Source: Helicobacter aurati
GTDB lineage: Bacteria > Campylobacterota > Campylobacteria > Campylobacterales > Helicobacteraceae
NCBI RefSeq assembly: GCF_003364265.1
Contig: NZ_NXLW01000001.1
Coordinates: 124,001-188,000 of the forward strand
Reading direction: 5' to 3'
DNA: 64,000 bases
Position 1 is the stretch's first letter. Each line of letters begins with the position of its first letter. A program made the position numbers and the translations under genes. A model generated the notes under the pieces. It saw only the letters and a program-made list of their open reading frames with translations. It was not told where the DNA came from and made no database searches. Positions 50,896-59,987 of this stretch are shown piece by piece.

Positions 50896-51804
50896 ATGAA
50901 AGCAACAAAAACGTTACAGAAATATATTTCTCAATCTCTACTAGGAATATTTATTATGTGTTTCACCGCTTCTTGTGCAAAACAAGATGCAGCTCAATAT
51001 GATGATCCGAATATAAGTACTGACGAAATTGTCGCACTACACCAAACCATGAATGAAAAACATGGATTAACTACTAGCTATTTCGCAAGTATTGCATTAG
51101 CCAATGACGAATATGATAAAGCCTACAAGCTTTACTACCAAGAATGCGCCAAAGGCTCGACAATAGATTGTTTGAATGCTTATTATATAGGTGAAGAACG
51201 AGCACTTGCAGAATACAATAGCCAAATATTTGCAAGGCAACTTGCAAAAAGTATTCAACAAAACCTTAAAGCATGTAAAAATGATATTAGCCTTGGTTGT
51301 GTGAATACATTCTTTGCCTTTGAGGCACTTGACGATAATGAAGAATTTCTCACAAATACTATTTTTCCTGTACTAGAAAAAATCAATGACGAACATATAG
51401 CCGATAAAACGTTGAATCTCACACAAAAAGAATGTGAAGATGATGACGGTACTTCTTGTTTTTATCATGCACGAGTTCTAAGGGTTATTGATAACTATGC
51501 AGATGTAGAATATTACATTGATAAGGGCTTAAAATTAGGTTACGCGCTAGCACCTTTTGTACAATTGCCATTACAATCGCCACAAACTATTGGATACTTT
51601 AAGGAATCATGCCAACTTAATGAAGCTCTGTCTTGTAGATATGTAGGATATTGGTTGGACAAATATGAAAATGACCAAGCACATGCCAAGAGTTTCTACC
51701 AAAAAGCATGTAAATTGGGCTTAGAATCCGCTTGTATAGAAAGCCATAAATCACCTCAAATCCCAAAAGATGAGCTAGGCTCACCTGTCATTCCTCGCAG
51801 ATAA
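50896..51804 (+). CDS. Sel1-like cysteine-rich lipoprotein
   Basis: This 302-aa protein has an N-terminal hydrophobic stretch ending in a good lipobox (FTASC, Cys about 27). The body contains degenerate Sel1-type helical pairs with cysteine pairs (YYQECAKGSTIDCLNAY; NLKACKNDISLGCVNTF; FKESCQLNEALSCRYVGYW; FYQKACKLGLESAC). Only the last two or three are close to consensus. It is probably an outer-membrane or periplasmic scaffold related to the Hcp group. A TATACT -10 (50855-50860) and AAGG precede the ATG. The PP-loop gene follows after 55 bp. Confidence 0.8.
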   Translation: MKATKTLQKYISQSLLGIFIMCFTASCAKQDAAQYDDPNISTDEIVALHQTMNEKHGLTTSYFASIALANDEYDKAYKLYYQECAKGSTIDCLNAYYIGEERALAEYNSQIFARQLAKSIQQNLKACKNDISLGCVNTFFAFEALDDNEEFLTNTIFPVLEKINDEHIADKTLNLTQKECEDDDGTSCFYHARVLRVIDNYADVEYYIDKGLKLGYALAPFVQLPLQSPQTIGYFKESCQLNEALSCRYVGYWLDKYENDQAHAKSFYQKACKLGLESACIESHKSPQIPKDELGSPVIPRR

Positions 51805-51859
51805 TAACCAGCGACATTTTCAATTCTACATTAACATTATATAAATTGGGGAGATTCTA

Positions 51860-52927
51860 ATGAAAAACACACAACCAATAAGTGCCGTAGCCCTTTTTAG
51901 CGGTGGTTTAGATTCTATGATTTCCATGCAGCTTTTAGCTGAACAAGGCATCAAAGTCTATGCCCTTAATTTCAATATTGGTTTTGGTAGCAACAAAGAT
52001 AAAAGCGAATATTTTTACAATGCAGCAAAGCAAGTAGGCGCAGAGCTTATCCAAATTGATATTGCTAAACAATTCTTTGATAACATTCTTTTTAAACCAA
52101 AATTTGGTTATGGTAGATTTTTTAATCCTTGTATTGATTGCCATGCAAATATGTTTTCGCATGCTTTCGCCAAAATGCTAGAACTCAAGGCAAACTTTGC
52201 TATTAGCGGTGAAGTGTTAGGACAAAGACCCAAAAGTCAGAGGCGAGAGGCTTTAGATCAAGTTCGGCAGCTAGTACGAAAGATAGGTGAAAATCCTCTC
52301 TATGATTCTATTCTTAGCCGTGATGGCAGCGATACTACAAAACCAAAAACATTAGATGAACTTATTGTGCGACCTATGAGCGCAAGACTTCTGCCTGAAA
52401 CTTTCCCTGAAAAAATGGGGTGGATACAAAGAGAAAAACTTCTAGACGTAAGCGGTAGAAGCAGGCAAACACAGCTTGCACTATTAAAAAAATACGGCTG
52501 GAAATATCATGAAAAGCCAGGCGGAGGATGTTTGCTTACGGATACCTCAGTGGCACTAAAAATTAAAGATATGGTATCGCATAGACAAGTTGTCTTTGAG
52601 GACTTGGCAATCTTTAAAACAGGTCGCTACATGGTACTAGACAATGGTGCAAGATTAATTGTTGCACGTAATGAGGAAGAAAATAAGAAACTTGATATTA
52701 CCCATGATAAGATGGACAAAATTATCGCAAAGGATGCTAAAGGACCGTTGGCTTTACTTAATAAAACCGCCACAGATTCTGAAAAAATGCTTGCTGGACG
52801 TATCGTGCTTGGATACTGCAAAACAGACTCTAATCAATCATATAATGTACAAGTTGGGGAGAGCCATTTTGATTTGATTCCTTATTCCAAAGAAGAATCA
52901 AGCAAATACCTTTTGCTGCATTCATAA
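51860..52927 (+). CDS. PP-loop ATPase, probable tRNA thiolation-type enzyme
   Basis: This 355-aa cytoplasmic protein has the PP-loop SGGLDS (about 14-19), which binds ATP and adenylates a substrate, then NPCIDCHANMF with a Cys pair that could carry sulfur. It recalls the MnmA and ThiI type of tRNA sulfurtransferases. The C-terminal part (about 225-345: GGGCLLTD, FKTGRYMVLDNGARLIVARNEEEN) looks like an NFACT-R (DUF814)-type domain, an RNA-related module. A role in tRNA modification is inferred, not shown. The ATG follows GGGGAG. Confidence 0.65.
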   Translation: MKNTQPISAVALFSGGLDSMISMQLLAEQGIKVYALNFNIGFGSNKDKSEYFYNAAKQVGAELIQIDIAKQFFDNILFKPKFGYGRFFNPCIDCHANMFSHAFAKMLELKANFAISGEVLGQRPKSQRREALDQVRQLVRKIGENPLYDSILSRDGSDTTKPKTLDELIVRPMSARLLPETFPEKMGWIQREKLLDVSGRSRQTQLALLKKYGWKYHEKPGGGCLLTDTSVALKIKDMVSHRQVVFEDLAIFKTGRYMVLDNGARLIVARNEEENKKLDITHDKMDKIIAKDAKGPLALLNKTATDSEKMLAGRIVLGYCKTDSNQSYNVQVGESHFDLIPYSKEESSKYLLLHS

Positions 52928-53036
52928 GATTCTTTTATTATTCAAACTATTCGCCCCATTTCACTAATTCTTTGTTATTAAGAGACAAGTTTCTCTAGGA
53001 AGATAAAACTCAAACTAAAAGCAATTTATTGAGAAT

Positions 53037-55907
53037 CTAATATTTATATCCCACTTGTAACCAAAATTGACGTCCAACTTCATAGGTAGGTGTAAGTGCT
53101 GCCGTAGTAAAATTTGTTGTAGCTAGAGCTACATTTTTTGTATCAAGAACATTAAAAATATCCAGATTCATAAAAAAAGTATTGCTTTTGTAAACAATAA
53201 CTTCAAAACCTATCCGCATATCCCACGTAAAACTACCAGGCAACTTCATAGCTCTAAAAGCCTGAACAATAGGCGTACCATCAGGTGCTAAGATATTAGG
53301 AATATTATTATTGCCAGAACTAGCAATAGCATAGTATCCCGCACGGTAACGAAAAAAATTATTCCACAAACATTTAATTTTTCCTATATGGAAGCTATGT
53401 ATAGTGGTGAGTCGCAATGTCCAAGGTCGTACAAAGTTATCAGGCGGTCTTTGACTCCAACGAATAATTTGCGCGCTTTTGCCGTCATCCCATAAAATCC
53501 AATCATCTTCTAATTCCCCTGCGCTTGCCGCACTAGCATAATCATTGAAATTTCGCTTAATATTAGTCCAATCAAATGCAAAAAACACAAAATTACTAAT
53601 ACCGCAGAACTCTAAAGCTTCGTCATTACTAAAGGTAATAGTAAGAACATTTGTCCAAGATTTACCCTCATTAGTAAAGAAATAATAGTTGGTTGTATAA
53701 CTAGAATCTGCCGGCAAACCCGCATAATCTCTACGCGTATAGCGAATATCATCTTTACCCTCACGATAAATATACTTTGCTGCCAAACTCCAATCCCAAA
53801 ATTTTTGCACAAAACCTATCACAAACTCATCAACATAAGGTACTTTAAGCTGTGAAAATTTCACAGAGTTTTGATTGGTAACTAGACAATTATCATTGTA
53901 TCTTCTTATGCCCGTATCAGAATCTGTAATCATACTACCACTGCACATTTTCCCGCTCGCTAGTACATCATAAAAATCTATATCTGGACTCATACGATAG
54001 ATAGTAGTGAGCATGGAGTTTAAATCAGCTCGTAATCTATAACTAAAAATATTGCGACCATAATAACGATTTGCTCCACCAATAAATGTCGTACCAAAAT
54101 CACTAGAAAGATTCCATGGTGCTTCAAGACTTATGCTGAATCGAGGAGCAAAAGTAACCTTACCCATGTAAGAATCCGTATCAATACGAATACCTTGCCT
54201 TATATTAAGCATCGCCTGCGCAATAGGAATAGCAATATCATCTTCGGCAAATGTCGCAAGGATTGTATTATCAATCATTGTAGCACCGCTGTAAAAATTT
54301 GCCATATGGAAATACTGCCCATTGTTCCAAGTCTCAAGAGTGTAGTAATAATTCGGTCTTGTACCATTTTGTTTAACATAATAAGTCTTAGAGCTATCAC
54401 ACCATTCATTGTTGCATTTACCCACATCGGAATCTTGAATCTTTATCGTGTTTTGCGCTCGTATATATTCCGCAGTATAAGCAAAGTTCGCATGCTGATA
54501 GCCTAATTCCAAACCTAATTGCATTTTATGTAAAGTGCCTAAAACATTAAATGGCTTAAAATCTTGAATACATTTATTACTTAATGTATGTTGCATAGAT
54601 TCACTAGGAGCATATCCGCCTTCTCTTGCCTGTCCAGCCCAATTTGCCCAATTTTTAGAATCTGAAATCCGCCAATACTTCGTGTGCTCAAAATTATGTA
54701 TAACCGTGGAGCTCTCCAAATAGGAATAACTCAATATATTCGTCATTTTGCCTAAAGCATTCGTCCAAATAGTTTTGAATCCTATATCATGTCCGCCATT
54801 TATCCAATCATAACTTTGTCCCGGTTTCCCACCCAAGAGAAAGCGATTATTATAGTCTGGCGCATAGGTATAACTCAATTCAAAGCCTAGATTCTCGGAA
54901 TAGTCATAATGTACTTTCATAAAATAATTATAAATCTTGCGTGCTTGCGTTTGTTTCGCTTGTCCATTTTCATCTTGCACAATACCTGCAGGGATAGGAT
55001 AACGCGTGGTATTAAGATAATCATTATCCACTCTACGAAGAGGGATAAAACTCTGTGTTGTAGCAAAAGAAGCGATAAAACCAAAATTATCGCTGAATTT
55101 AGATTCGATACTTGCACGAACGAGATGCTTAATAAACACAGGTGAATTTGTTGTGCCTTCCGAATTAGAATAAGCATTAACAAAGTTATCTAAAGCAGCA
55201 TTATCACCGTAGATATGATAATTCGTCATTGAAAACTTCTTTGGGGCAGCATTGCCTTGCGTCATTTGATAGCTAATATTCGCTCCAAACTTCCTTTTTG
55301 CCTTGCGCGTAATGGCTTCCACAATACCCCCTGTAAATCCGCCATAAGCAGCCCCAATATTAGAATCTTGCACATTGATAGATTCTAAAAGACTTGTATC
55401 AATAGCCAATCCCTGAGAACGACTAGGCGCCGTGCTAGTCCAAGTAGAACCATTTTGTGCTGGATTCAAATCATTATTCATACCACGTCCATCGAGAGTA
55501 AAAAGATTTTGATAATGCAATCCTCCGCTAATAGAAATCTTAGCTGGGTCAATTTCACCAGGTGTAGTACTTCTAAGCTGTGCGTTATCGTATTGTACAT
55601 TAGGTAGGATTCTAAGTATAGAACCAATGTCGCCATTTCCACTAGGATTCGATTCCAATATTTGCGAATTGATACTATTACCGCTCTGATAAATTTCTTT
55701 AGACTTGAGAGTATCACTATTTGTAGTAGCAGTAACGGCATTAAGCATATAAGATTTCGGTTCATCATTAGCTTGTCTAAGTTGATCTTCATGAAATGAT
55801 TGTGTTGTTTTATTAACTTCAGAAGTGTCTGGTTGTGTTGTGTTTTCCTGTATTACAGCGCGTAATTCATACCAAAATAATGCAATAAATAAAATATATC
55901 TTATCAT
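53037..55907 (-). CDS. TonB-dependent outer-membrane receptor
   Basis: This 956-aa protein has a signal peptide (1 to about 17) and an extended polar N-terminus. A plug domain (about 80-200: IGSILRILPNVQYDN, GGLHYQNLFTLDGRGMNND, GAAYGGFTGGIVEA) precedes a long beta-barrel ending in an aromatic residue (LQVGYKY). Such receptors import iron complexes, haem, nickel or cobalamin using TonB energy; the ligand is unknown. A Fur-like box 26 bp upstream favours a metal. No TonB, ExbB or ABC genes are adjacent. Confidence 0.9.
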   Translation of the reverse strand: MIRYILFIALFWYELRAVIQENTTQPDTSEVNKTTQSFHEDQLRQANDEPKSYMLNAVTATTNSDTLKSKEIYQSGNSINSQILESNPSGNGDIGSILRILPNVQYDNAQLRSTTPGEIDPAKISISGGLHYQNLFTLDGRGMNNDLNPAQNGSTWTSTAPSRSQGLAIDTSLLESINVQDSNIGAAYGGFTGGIVEAITRKAKRKFGANISYQMTQGNAAPKKFSMTNYHIYGDNAALDNFVNAYSNSEGTTNSPVFIKHLVRASIESKFSDNFGFIASFATTQSFIPLRRVDNDYLNTTRYPIPAGIVQDENGQAKQTQARKIYNYFMKVHYDYSENLGFELSYTYAPDYNNRFLLGGKPGQSYDWINGGHDIGFKTIWTNALGKMTNILSYSYLESSTVIHNFEHTKYWRISDSKNWANWAGQAREGGYAPSESMQHTLSNKCIQDFKPFNVLGTLHKMQLGLELGYQHANFAYTAEYIRAQNTIKIQDSDVGKCNNEWCDSSKTYYVKQNGTRPNYYYTLETWNNGQYFHMANFYSGATMIDNTILATFAEDDIAIPIAQAMLNIRQGIRIDTDSYMGKVTFAPRFSISLEAPWNLSSDFGTTFIGGANRYYGRNIFSYRLRADLNSMLTTIYRMSPDIDFYDVLASGKMCSGSMITDSDTGIRRYNDNCLVTNQNSVKFSQLKVPYVDEFVIGFVQKFWDWSLAAKYIYREGKDDIRYTRRDYAGLPADSSYTTNYYFFTNEGKSWTNVLTITFSNDEALEFCGISNFVFFAFDWTNIKRNFNDYASAASAGELEDDWILWDDGKSAQIIRWSQRPPDNFVRPWTLRLTTIHSFHIGKIKCLWNNFFRYRAGYYAIASSGNNNIPNILAPDGTPIVQAFRAMKLPGSFTWDMRIGFEVIVYKSNTFFMNLDIFNVLDTKNVALATTNFTTAALTPTYEVGRQFWLQVGYKY

Positions 55908-55932
55908 AAGTAATACCTAGTTTAAAAATAAA

Positions 55933-55947
55933 TAATAAATATTATCA
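55933..55947 (-). promoter_or_regulatory. Fur-box-like operator before the TonB receptor
   Basis: TAATAAATATTATCA matches the TAATAATnATTATTA Fur consensus at 12 of 14 informative positions. It lies 26 bp before the receptor ATG, over the likely -10 region (GATAAT on the minus strand). Repression by iron-bound Fur is inferred. Confidence 0.55.
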
Positions 55948-56093
55948 TAATTTATATTTATACAGTATCTTTATAGTTCATAACAATGACTTTGCCCTAG
56001 ATTTATAATTTTATCAAAAGGCAATGTATTGAATTAATTTTAAACTTCATTATTTGTTATAATTTTGTAAATTATCGAAAAAGACATTTTGTT

Positions 56094-56888
56094 ATGGAAT
56101 ATATTTCTTTGGCTATATTAGGCATTATCACAGGTGCTATTTCGGCTCTATTTGGTATTGGCGGCGGTATGATTATTGTGCCGTGTATGCTATATATCCA
56201 TTATCTAGTTCCAAGTTTGGATTTTTCTAGTCATGCTGCTGTGGGAATTTCTGTGATGCAAATGGTTTTTTCTTCATTTTTTGGCAGCTTTCTGAATGTT
56301 TTCAAGAAGAAGAATATTGACTTAAAAGAAGCTCTATTCTTAGGATTAGGGGGTAGTATTGGTGCTTCTTTTAGTGGTTTTATCCTCGCTGTTATTTCCT
56401 CTAAGAATCTAATGACAATCTTTTTGTTAGTAAGCTGCTACACATTTTATAAATTTCTCGCACGACCCAAACCAAAATATCACGATGCTTCAATATCCAC
56501 ACAAAAGAAATATATTATCTTAGTTATCATTGGTGCTTTGACAGGCGTATTCGCGATTTCATTAGGTATCGGTGGAGGTGTAATAATGACACCTTTACTT
56601 GCCTATTACTTAAAATTTGCCACAAAAAAAATTGTAGCACTCTCATTATTCTTTATTGCTTGCGCGTCTTGTACTGGGAGTTTATCATTTCTTTCTCACG
56701 GCATTATGACAGAATCTGTTTATAAAGCTGGAATTGTTTTAGGCGCATTTTCGCTAATAGGGGTGTTAATTGGTTCTAAACTCATTGAATCTATTTCTCT
56801 AAAATTGCATAGACAAATCTTAATTTGTCTTTACTTGGTATCCATTCTAGCCACTTTACACAAAGTATTATCCTATCACGGTTTGTAA
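56094..56888 (+). CDS. TauE/SafE-family permease
   Basis: This 264-aa integral membrane protein has about eight hydrophobic segments and the duplicated signature of the family: ISALFGIGGGMIIVPCML in the first half and FAISLGIGGGVIMTPLLAY in the second. TauE/SafE (formerly DUF81) proteins export sulfite, sulfoacetate or related organic anions; the substrate here is unknown. The M23-like gene starts 11 bp downstream and is likely co-transcribed. A TATAAT box lies about 35 bp upstream. Confidence 0.88.
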   Translation: MEYISLAILGIITGAISALFGIGGGMIIVPCMLYIHYLVPSLDFSSHAAVGISVMQMVFSSFFGSFLNVFKKKNIDLKEALFLGLGGSIGASFSGFILAVISSKNLMTIFLLVSCYTFYKFLARPKPKYHDASISTQKKYIILVIIGALTGVFAISLGIGGGVIMTPLLAYYLKFATKKIVALSLFFIACASCTGSLSFLSHGIMTESVYKAGIVLGAFSLIGVLIGSKLIESISLKLHRQILICLYLVSILATLHKVLSYHGL

Positions 56889-56899
56889 GCGAGACCACT

Positions 56900-58351
56900 A
56901 TGCAAAGAGTTGTTTTAACTATCATTTGTGCCACAATGATTTGGCTTTATTATTTCTCTCTTAATGCAACAAGTTTTGAACGTATAGCCCCCAATGTAGA
57001 ACTTTTTGTTGTCAAAGATAGAAAAAATATTTACAGCCTTAACACTCCATTCTTTAATCCTGCAAATAGCATTAAACTGCAGGCTTTTGACTCTAGCGGA
57101 TTATTAAGCTATACGGTACATATAGCAAAGAATGACGGGACAGTGTTATTAGATAAACATGAAATCCTGACAAAGAAGCAAGAATCAATTGACGTTATGC
57201 TCCCACAACTATCAGACTATAATCTACAAGATGGTGATGAGATTATCTATACAGTAAGCGTACGTGATTGGAGCAATGCTCATTTTTTTCGAGGAAATAA
57301 AACCACCATCACCAAAAAGCTAATTATTAATACGCAACCACCTAAAATACAAATAGTTGCTACTTCAGAAAGGATAGTACACGGCGGTAGCGCGCTTATT
57401 GCATTTTATATTGAGGAATTGGCAATTTACAATAAGATTAAACAATCTGGTATCTACAAAGTCTTTTTGCGTAATGGTAAATATGACTTCGCCGTCTATC
57501 CCTATACTAACAAACATGGCAAAGTTATTTATCTCTGTCTGGTCCCATGGACACTTGATAGCAATTTCTTTGATGGAGAAATTCACGTTATTGATAAAGC
57601 AATGAATGAACAAGTGATGAAAATTCCCTTATACGCAAATATCAATAGTGTCCGAAAGAAAATCAACATTACAACCTACATTAGCGATAAATATCTTAAT
57701 ACAATGATTGCCGCATTGGATTCTACTATTGCGTTTCCTGATAATATTACCTCGAACATTGAGAAATTCCAATTCCTGACTGAATCTTTAAGGCACGAAG
57801 ATAATAGAAATATTATCAATTTCTCCAAAATCACTCCTGTCAACTTTCTCATAGACAAGCAACAACAAATACAGCCAACGGAATTTACTAACTTTATGCC
57901 TATTCATTTTAGTGATAGTTCTGGTCATTTTGGTAACATACGCACTTTTAATTATCACAAAGAGAACATTGGTTCTTCCACAAGACTGGGCATTGACTTA
58001 TTGGATGTGGCAGGAAACAATGTAATCGCTAGCAATGAGGGCAAGCTTGCTTTTGCAGGGAGATTTAGTTCATACGGTAATTCAATTATCTTACATCATG
58101 CTTTTGGACTAAGCTCTGTTTATGCTCATTTGCAAGAAATATCACAACTAGATACCATAGTTCACAAATATTCAATTCTTGGCAAAACAGGAAACAGTGG
58201 GCTGAATTTTGTCAATGGGGTGCATTTTATGCTACTCATTCAAGGGCATTTCGTTGACCCTAAAGAATGGGTTAATAAAAAATGGGTAGACACTAATATT
58301 AATCAAGTATTGAATATGGCAGATAATTTTGGCAAAACAATCCCGAATTAA
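56900..58351 (+). CDS. M23-family (LytM) envelope protein with degenerate zinc site
   Basis: This 483-aa protein has an N-terminal membrane anchor (about 3-19), a long beta-rich periplasmic region and a C-terminal LytM fold (about 345-460). The fold is recognisable from RLGIDLLDVAGNNVIASNEGKL, YGNSIILHH, VYAHLQEI, ILGKTGNSG and VHFMLLIQG. In active M23 peptidases the first zinc His is in H-x-G-x-D; here it is Arg (RLGID). The HxH pair is reduced to G-V-H. So it is probably an inactive scaffold, as described for H. pylori Csd2. The ATG at 56900 is chosen to keep the anchor and avoid overlap with the permease gene. Confidence 0.8.
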   Translation: MQRVVLTIICATMIWLYYFSLNATSFERIAPNVELFVVKDRKNIYSLNTPFFNPANSIKLQAFDSSGLLSYTVHIAKNDGTVLLDKHEILTKKQESIDVMLPQLSDYNLQDGDEIIYTVSVRDWSNAHFFRGNKTTITKKLIINTQPPKIQIVATSERIVHGGSALIAFYIEELAIYNKIKQSGIYKVFLRNGKYDFAVYPYTNKHGKVIYLCLVPWTLDSNFFDGEIHVIDKAMNEQVMKIPLYANINSVRKKINITTYISDKYLNTMIAALDSTIAFPDNITSNIEKFQFLTESLRHEDNRNIINFSKITPVNFLIDKQQQIQPTEFTNFMPIHFSDSSGHFGNIRTFNYHKENIGSSTRLGIDLLDVAGNNVIASNEGKLAFAGRFSSYGNSIILHHAFGLSSVYAHLQEISQLDTIVHKYSILGKTGNSGLNFVNGVHFMLLIQGHFVDPKEWVNKKWVDTNINQVLNMADNFGKTIPN

Positions 58352-58478
58352 TCATGATTGATTCGGTGTTTGACCGTAAAATTGCGGTGCGATTCTATAA
58401 GATTTACTTTAACGGGTTATTATCCTAAAACTTAGCTTTAAGTAAGCTGAGCGACTTTATAATGTAAAAAGGATTATT

Positions 58479-59048
58479 ATGAGTAAATTGCTAAGTGTAG
58501 TTGTAGCTGGGGCATTAAGTGTTAATTGGTTATTTGGAGCGGCTTATCAAATTGATGCAACCCATTCTAGTGTGAATTTTCATGTTTCACACATGACTGT
58601 TTCAAAAGTAGATGGTAATTTTCCAGAATTTAACGGTATTGTTGAAATTGATCCAAAAACCAAAAACCTTACAAAACTAGAAGGTGAGATTCAAATCGAT
58701 AAAATCAATACGCGTAACACAAAGAGAGATTCGCATTTGCTTGGTGTAGAGTATTTTGACGCAAGTAACTTCCCTAAAGGTACACTAAAAGCAACTAAAA
58801 TTACAAAAGACAAAAAGGGAATAAAAGTTGAAGCTGAATTAACATTAAGGGGTGTTACAAAAAAAGTCATTTTCACAGGACAGCTTAAAGGTCCTATCCA
58901 AAATCCTATGACAAAGAAAGAAACTTGGGGATTAAATTTGGAGGGTACAATCAACCGTAAAGATTTTAATATTGCAAAAGATACTTCAGGTGTTACAATG
59001 GGAGAGGAAGTCGCAATTTCCATTAGCTTAGAGCTACACGCACAATAA
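58479..59048 (+). CDS. YceI-family periplasmic lipid-binding protein
   Basis: This 189-aa protein has a signal peptide (1 to about 21) and a complete YceI lipocalin-like domain: YQIDATHSSVNFHVSHM, SHLLGVEYFDASNFP, LTLRGVTKKV, and WGLNLEGTINRKDFNI. YceI proteins bind isoprenoid-type lipids in the periplasm. AAGGATTATT precedes the ATG, and a TATAAT box lies at about 58457. It is a single gene, ended by the hairpin at 59079. Confidence 0.93.
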   Translation: MSKLLSVVVAGALSVNWLFGAAYQIDATHSSVNFHVSHMTVSKVDGNFPEFNGIVEIDPKTKNLTKLEGEIQIDKINTRNTKRDSHLLGVEYFDASNFPKGTLKATKITKDKKGIKVEAELTLRGVTKKVIFTGQLKGPIQNPMTKKETWGLNLEGTINRKDFNIAKDTSGVTMGEEVAISISLELHAQ

Positions 59049-59078
59049 GCTTAATAACTTTTTTGAATCCATGCTGCC

Positions 59079-59106
59079 ACAAGCCATATTTAGCAATATG
59101 GCTTGT
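59079..59106 (+). terminator. 12-bp perfect hairpin after yceI
   Basis: ACAAGCCATATT (59079-59090) and AATATGGCTTGT (59095-59106) pair perfectly around TAGC. No clean T-run follows, so termination efficiency is uncertain, but the position 30 bp after the stop fits. Confidence 0.6.
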
Positions 59107-59152
59107 ATGCTTGCTTTGACGTCAAATATTATCAAACTTAAGTTACTTGACT

Positions 59153-59959
59153 ATGAAACACAACCGCACCCCAAAGACTTCTAAGATTTGCAAAAAAACT
59201 GCACAATCTAATCAATCCAATATAAAAGCCTATAAACTTCTCTCATTACAAGAAGGGATTTCTACTAATAAAGCAAAGCAACTCATTGATAATGGTGTTG
59301 TGCAGGTTAATGGGAAAAGATTAGAAATTGCGAGATTGGCACTGCCTTATGACACAAAGTTCGTACTTATAAAACCAAAGCACCATACTATCTTTGAAGA
59401 TTCCAATCTACTTATACTTGATAAAAGCTATGGAATCGAATGCTACGCGTTAGAAAAACAATATTCTCCTTATAAACTAATTAATCGACTCGATAGAGAT
59501 ACATCAGGAGTAATTCTCATAGCAAAAAATGAAACAATCAGACAAAAGGCTATCCAAGAATTTAAGGCGCAAAAAGTAAAAAAGGTTTATTTCGCCTTAG
59601 TAGAAGGCAAAATCAGCGAAGAAATGGAAATTTCAGAAAATATTCTTGTTCAATCACAACAAACAAAAAAACGGGCATTTGTATCCAAACAAGGAATGAA
59701 AGCGCACACAATTATTACACCAGTCGCGTTAATAGGCAAGCAAACATTGCTTGAAATTTGCATTCTAACGGGCAGAACACATCAAATCAGAATCCATCTA
59801 GCCTCTATCCAACATCCAATTATAGGCGATATTATTTATAATAAAAAGTCATCTAAGCATGCCAAAAGACTCATGTTGCATTGTCATAAAACAACACTGT
59901 TCGATAAAGAATTTACAAGCTCAATAGACATTTATCAAGAATTTGGTATTCAGCCATAA
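59153..59959 (+). CDS. RluA-family pseudouridine synthase
   Basis: This 268-aa protein has an N-terminal S4 RNA-binding domain (about 30-75: GISTNKAKQLIDNGVVQVNG) and the RluA catalytic domain with the Asp in LINRLDRDTSGV (about 120), then CILTGRTHQIRIHLA and GDIIYN. It isomerises uridines in rRNA or tRNA; the target cannot be told. ATG 59153 is preferred over TTG 59147. It converges on the copper operon, from which it is separated by 28 bp. Confidence 0.9.
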   Translation: MKHNRTPKTSKICKKTAQSNQSNIKAYKLLSLQEGISTNKAKQLIDNGVVQVNGKRLEIARLALPYDTKFVLIKPKHHTIFEDSNLLILDKSYGIECYALEKQYSPYKLINRLDRDTSGVILIAKNETIRQKAIQEFKAQKVKKVYFALVEGKISEEMEISENILVQSQQTKKRAFVSKQGMKAHTIITPVALIGKQTLLEICILTGRTHQIRIHLASIQHPIIGDIIYNKKSSKHAKRLMLHCHKTTLFDKEFTSSIDIYQEFGIQP

Positions 59960-59987
59960 ATAGACATTGAGATTTAGTCTTACGCAT

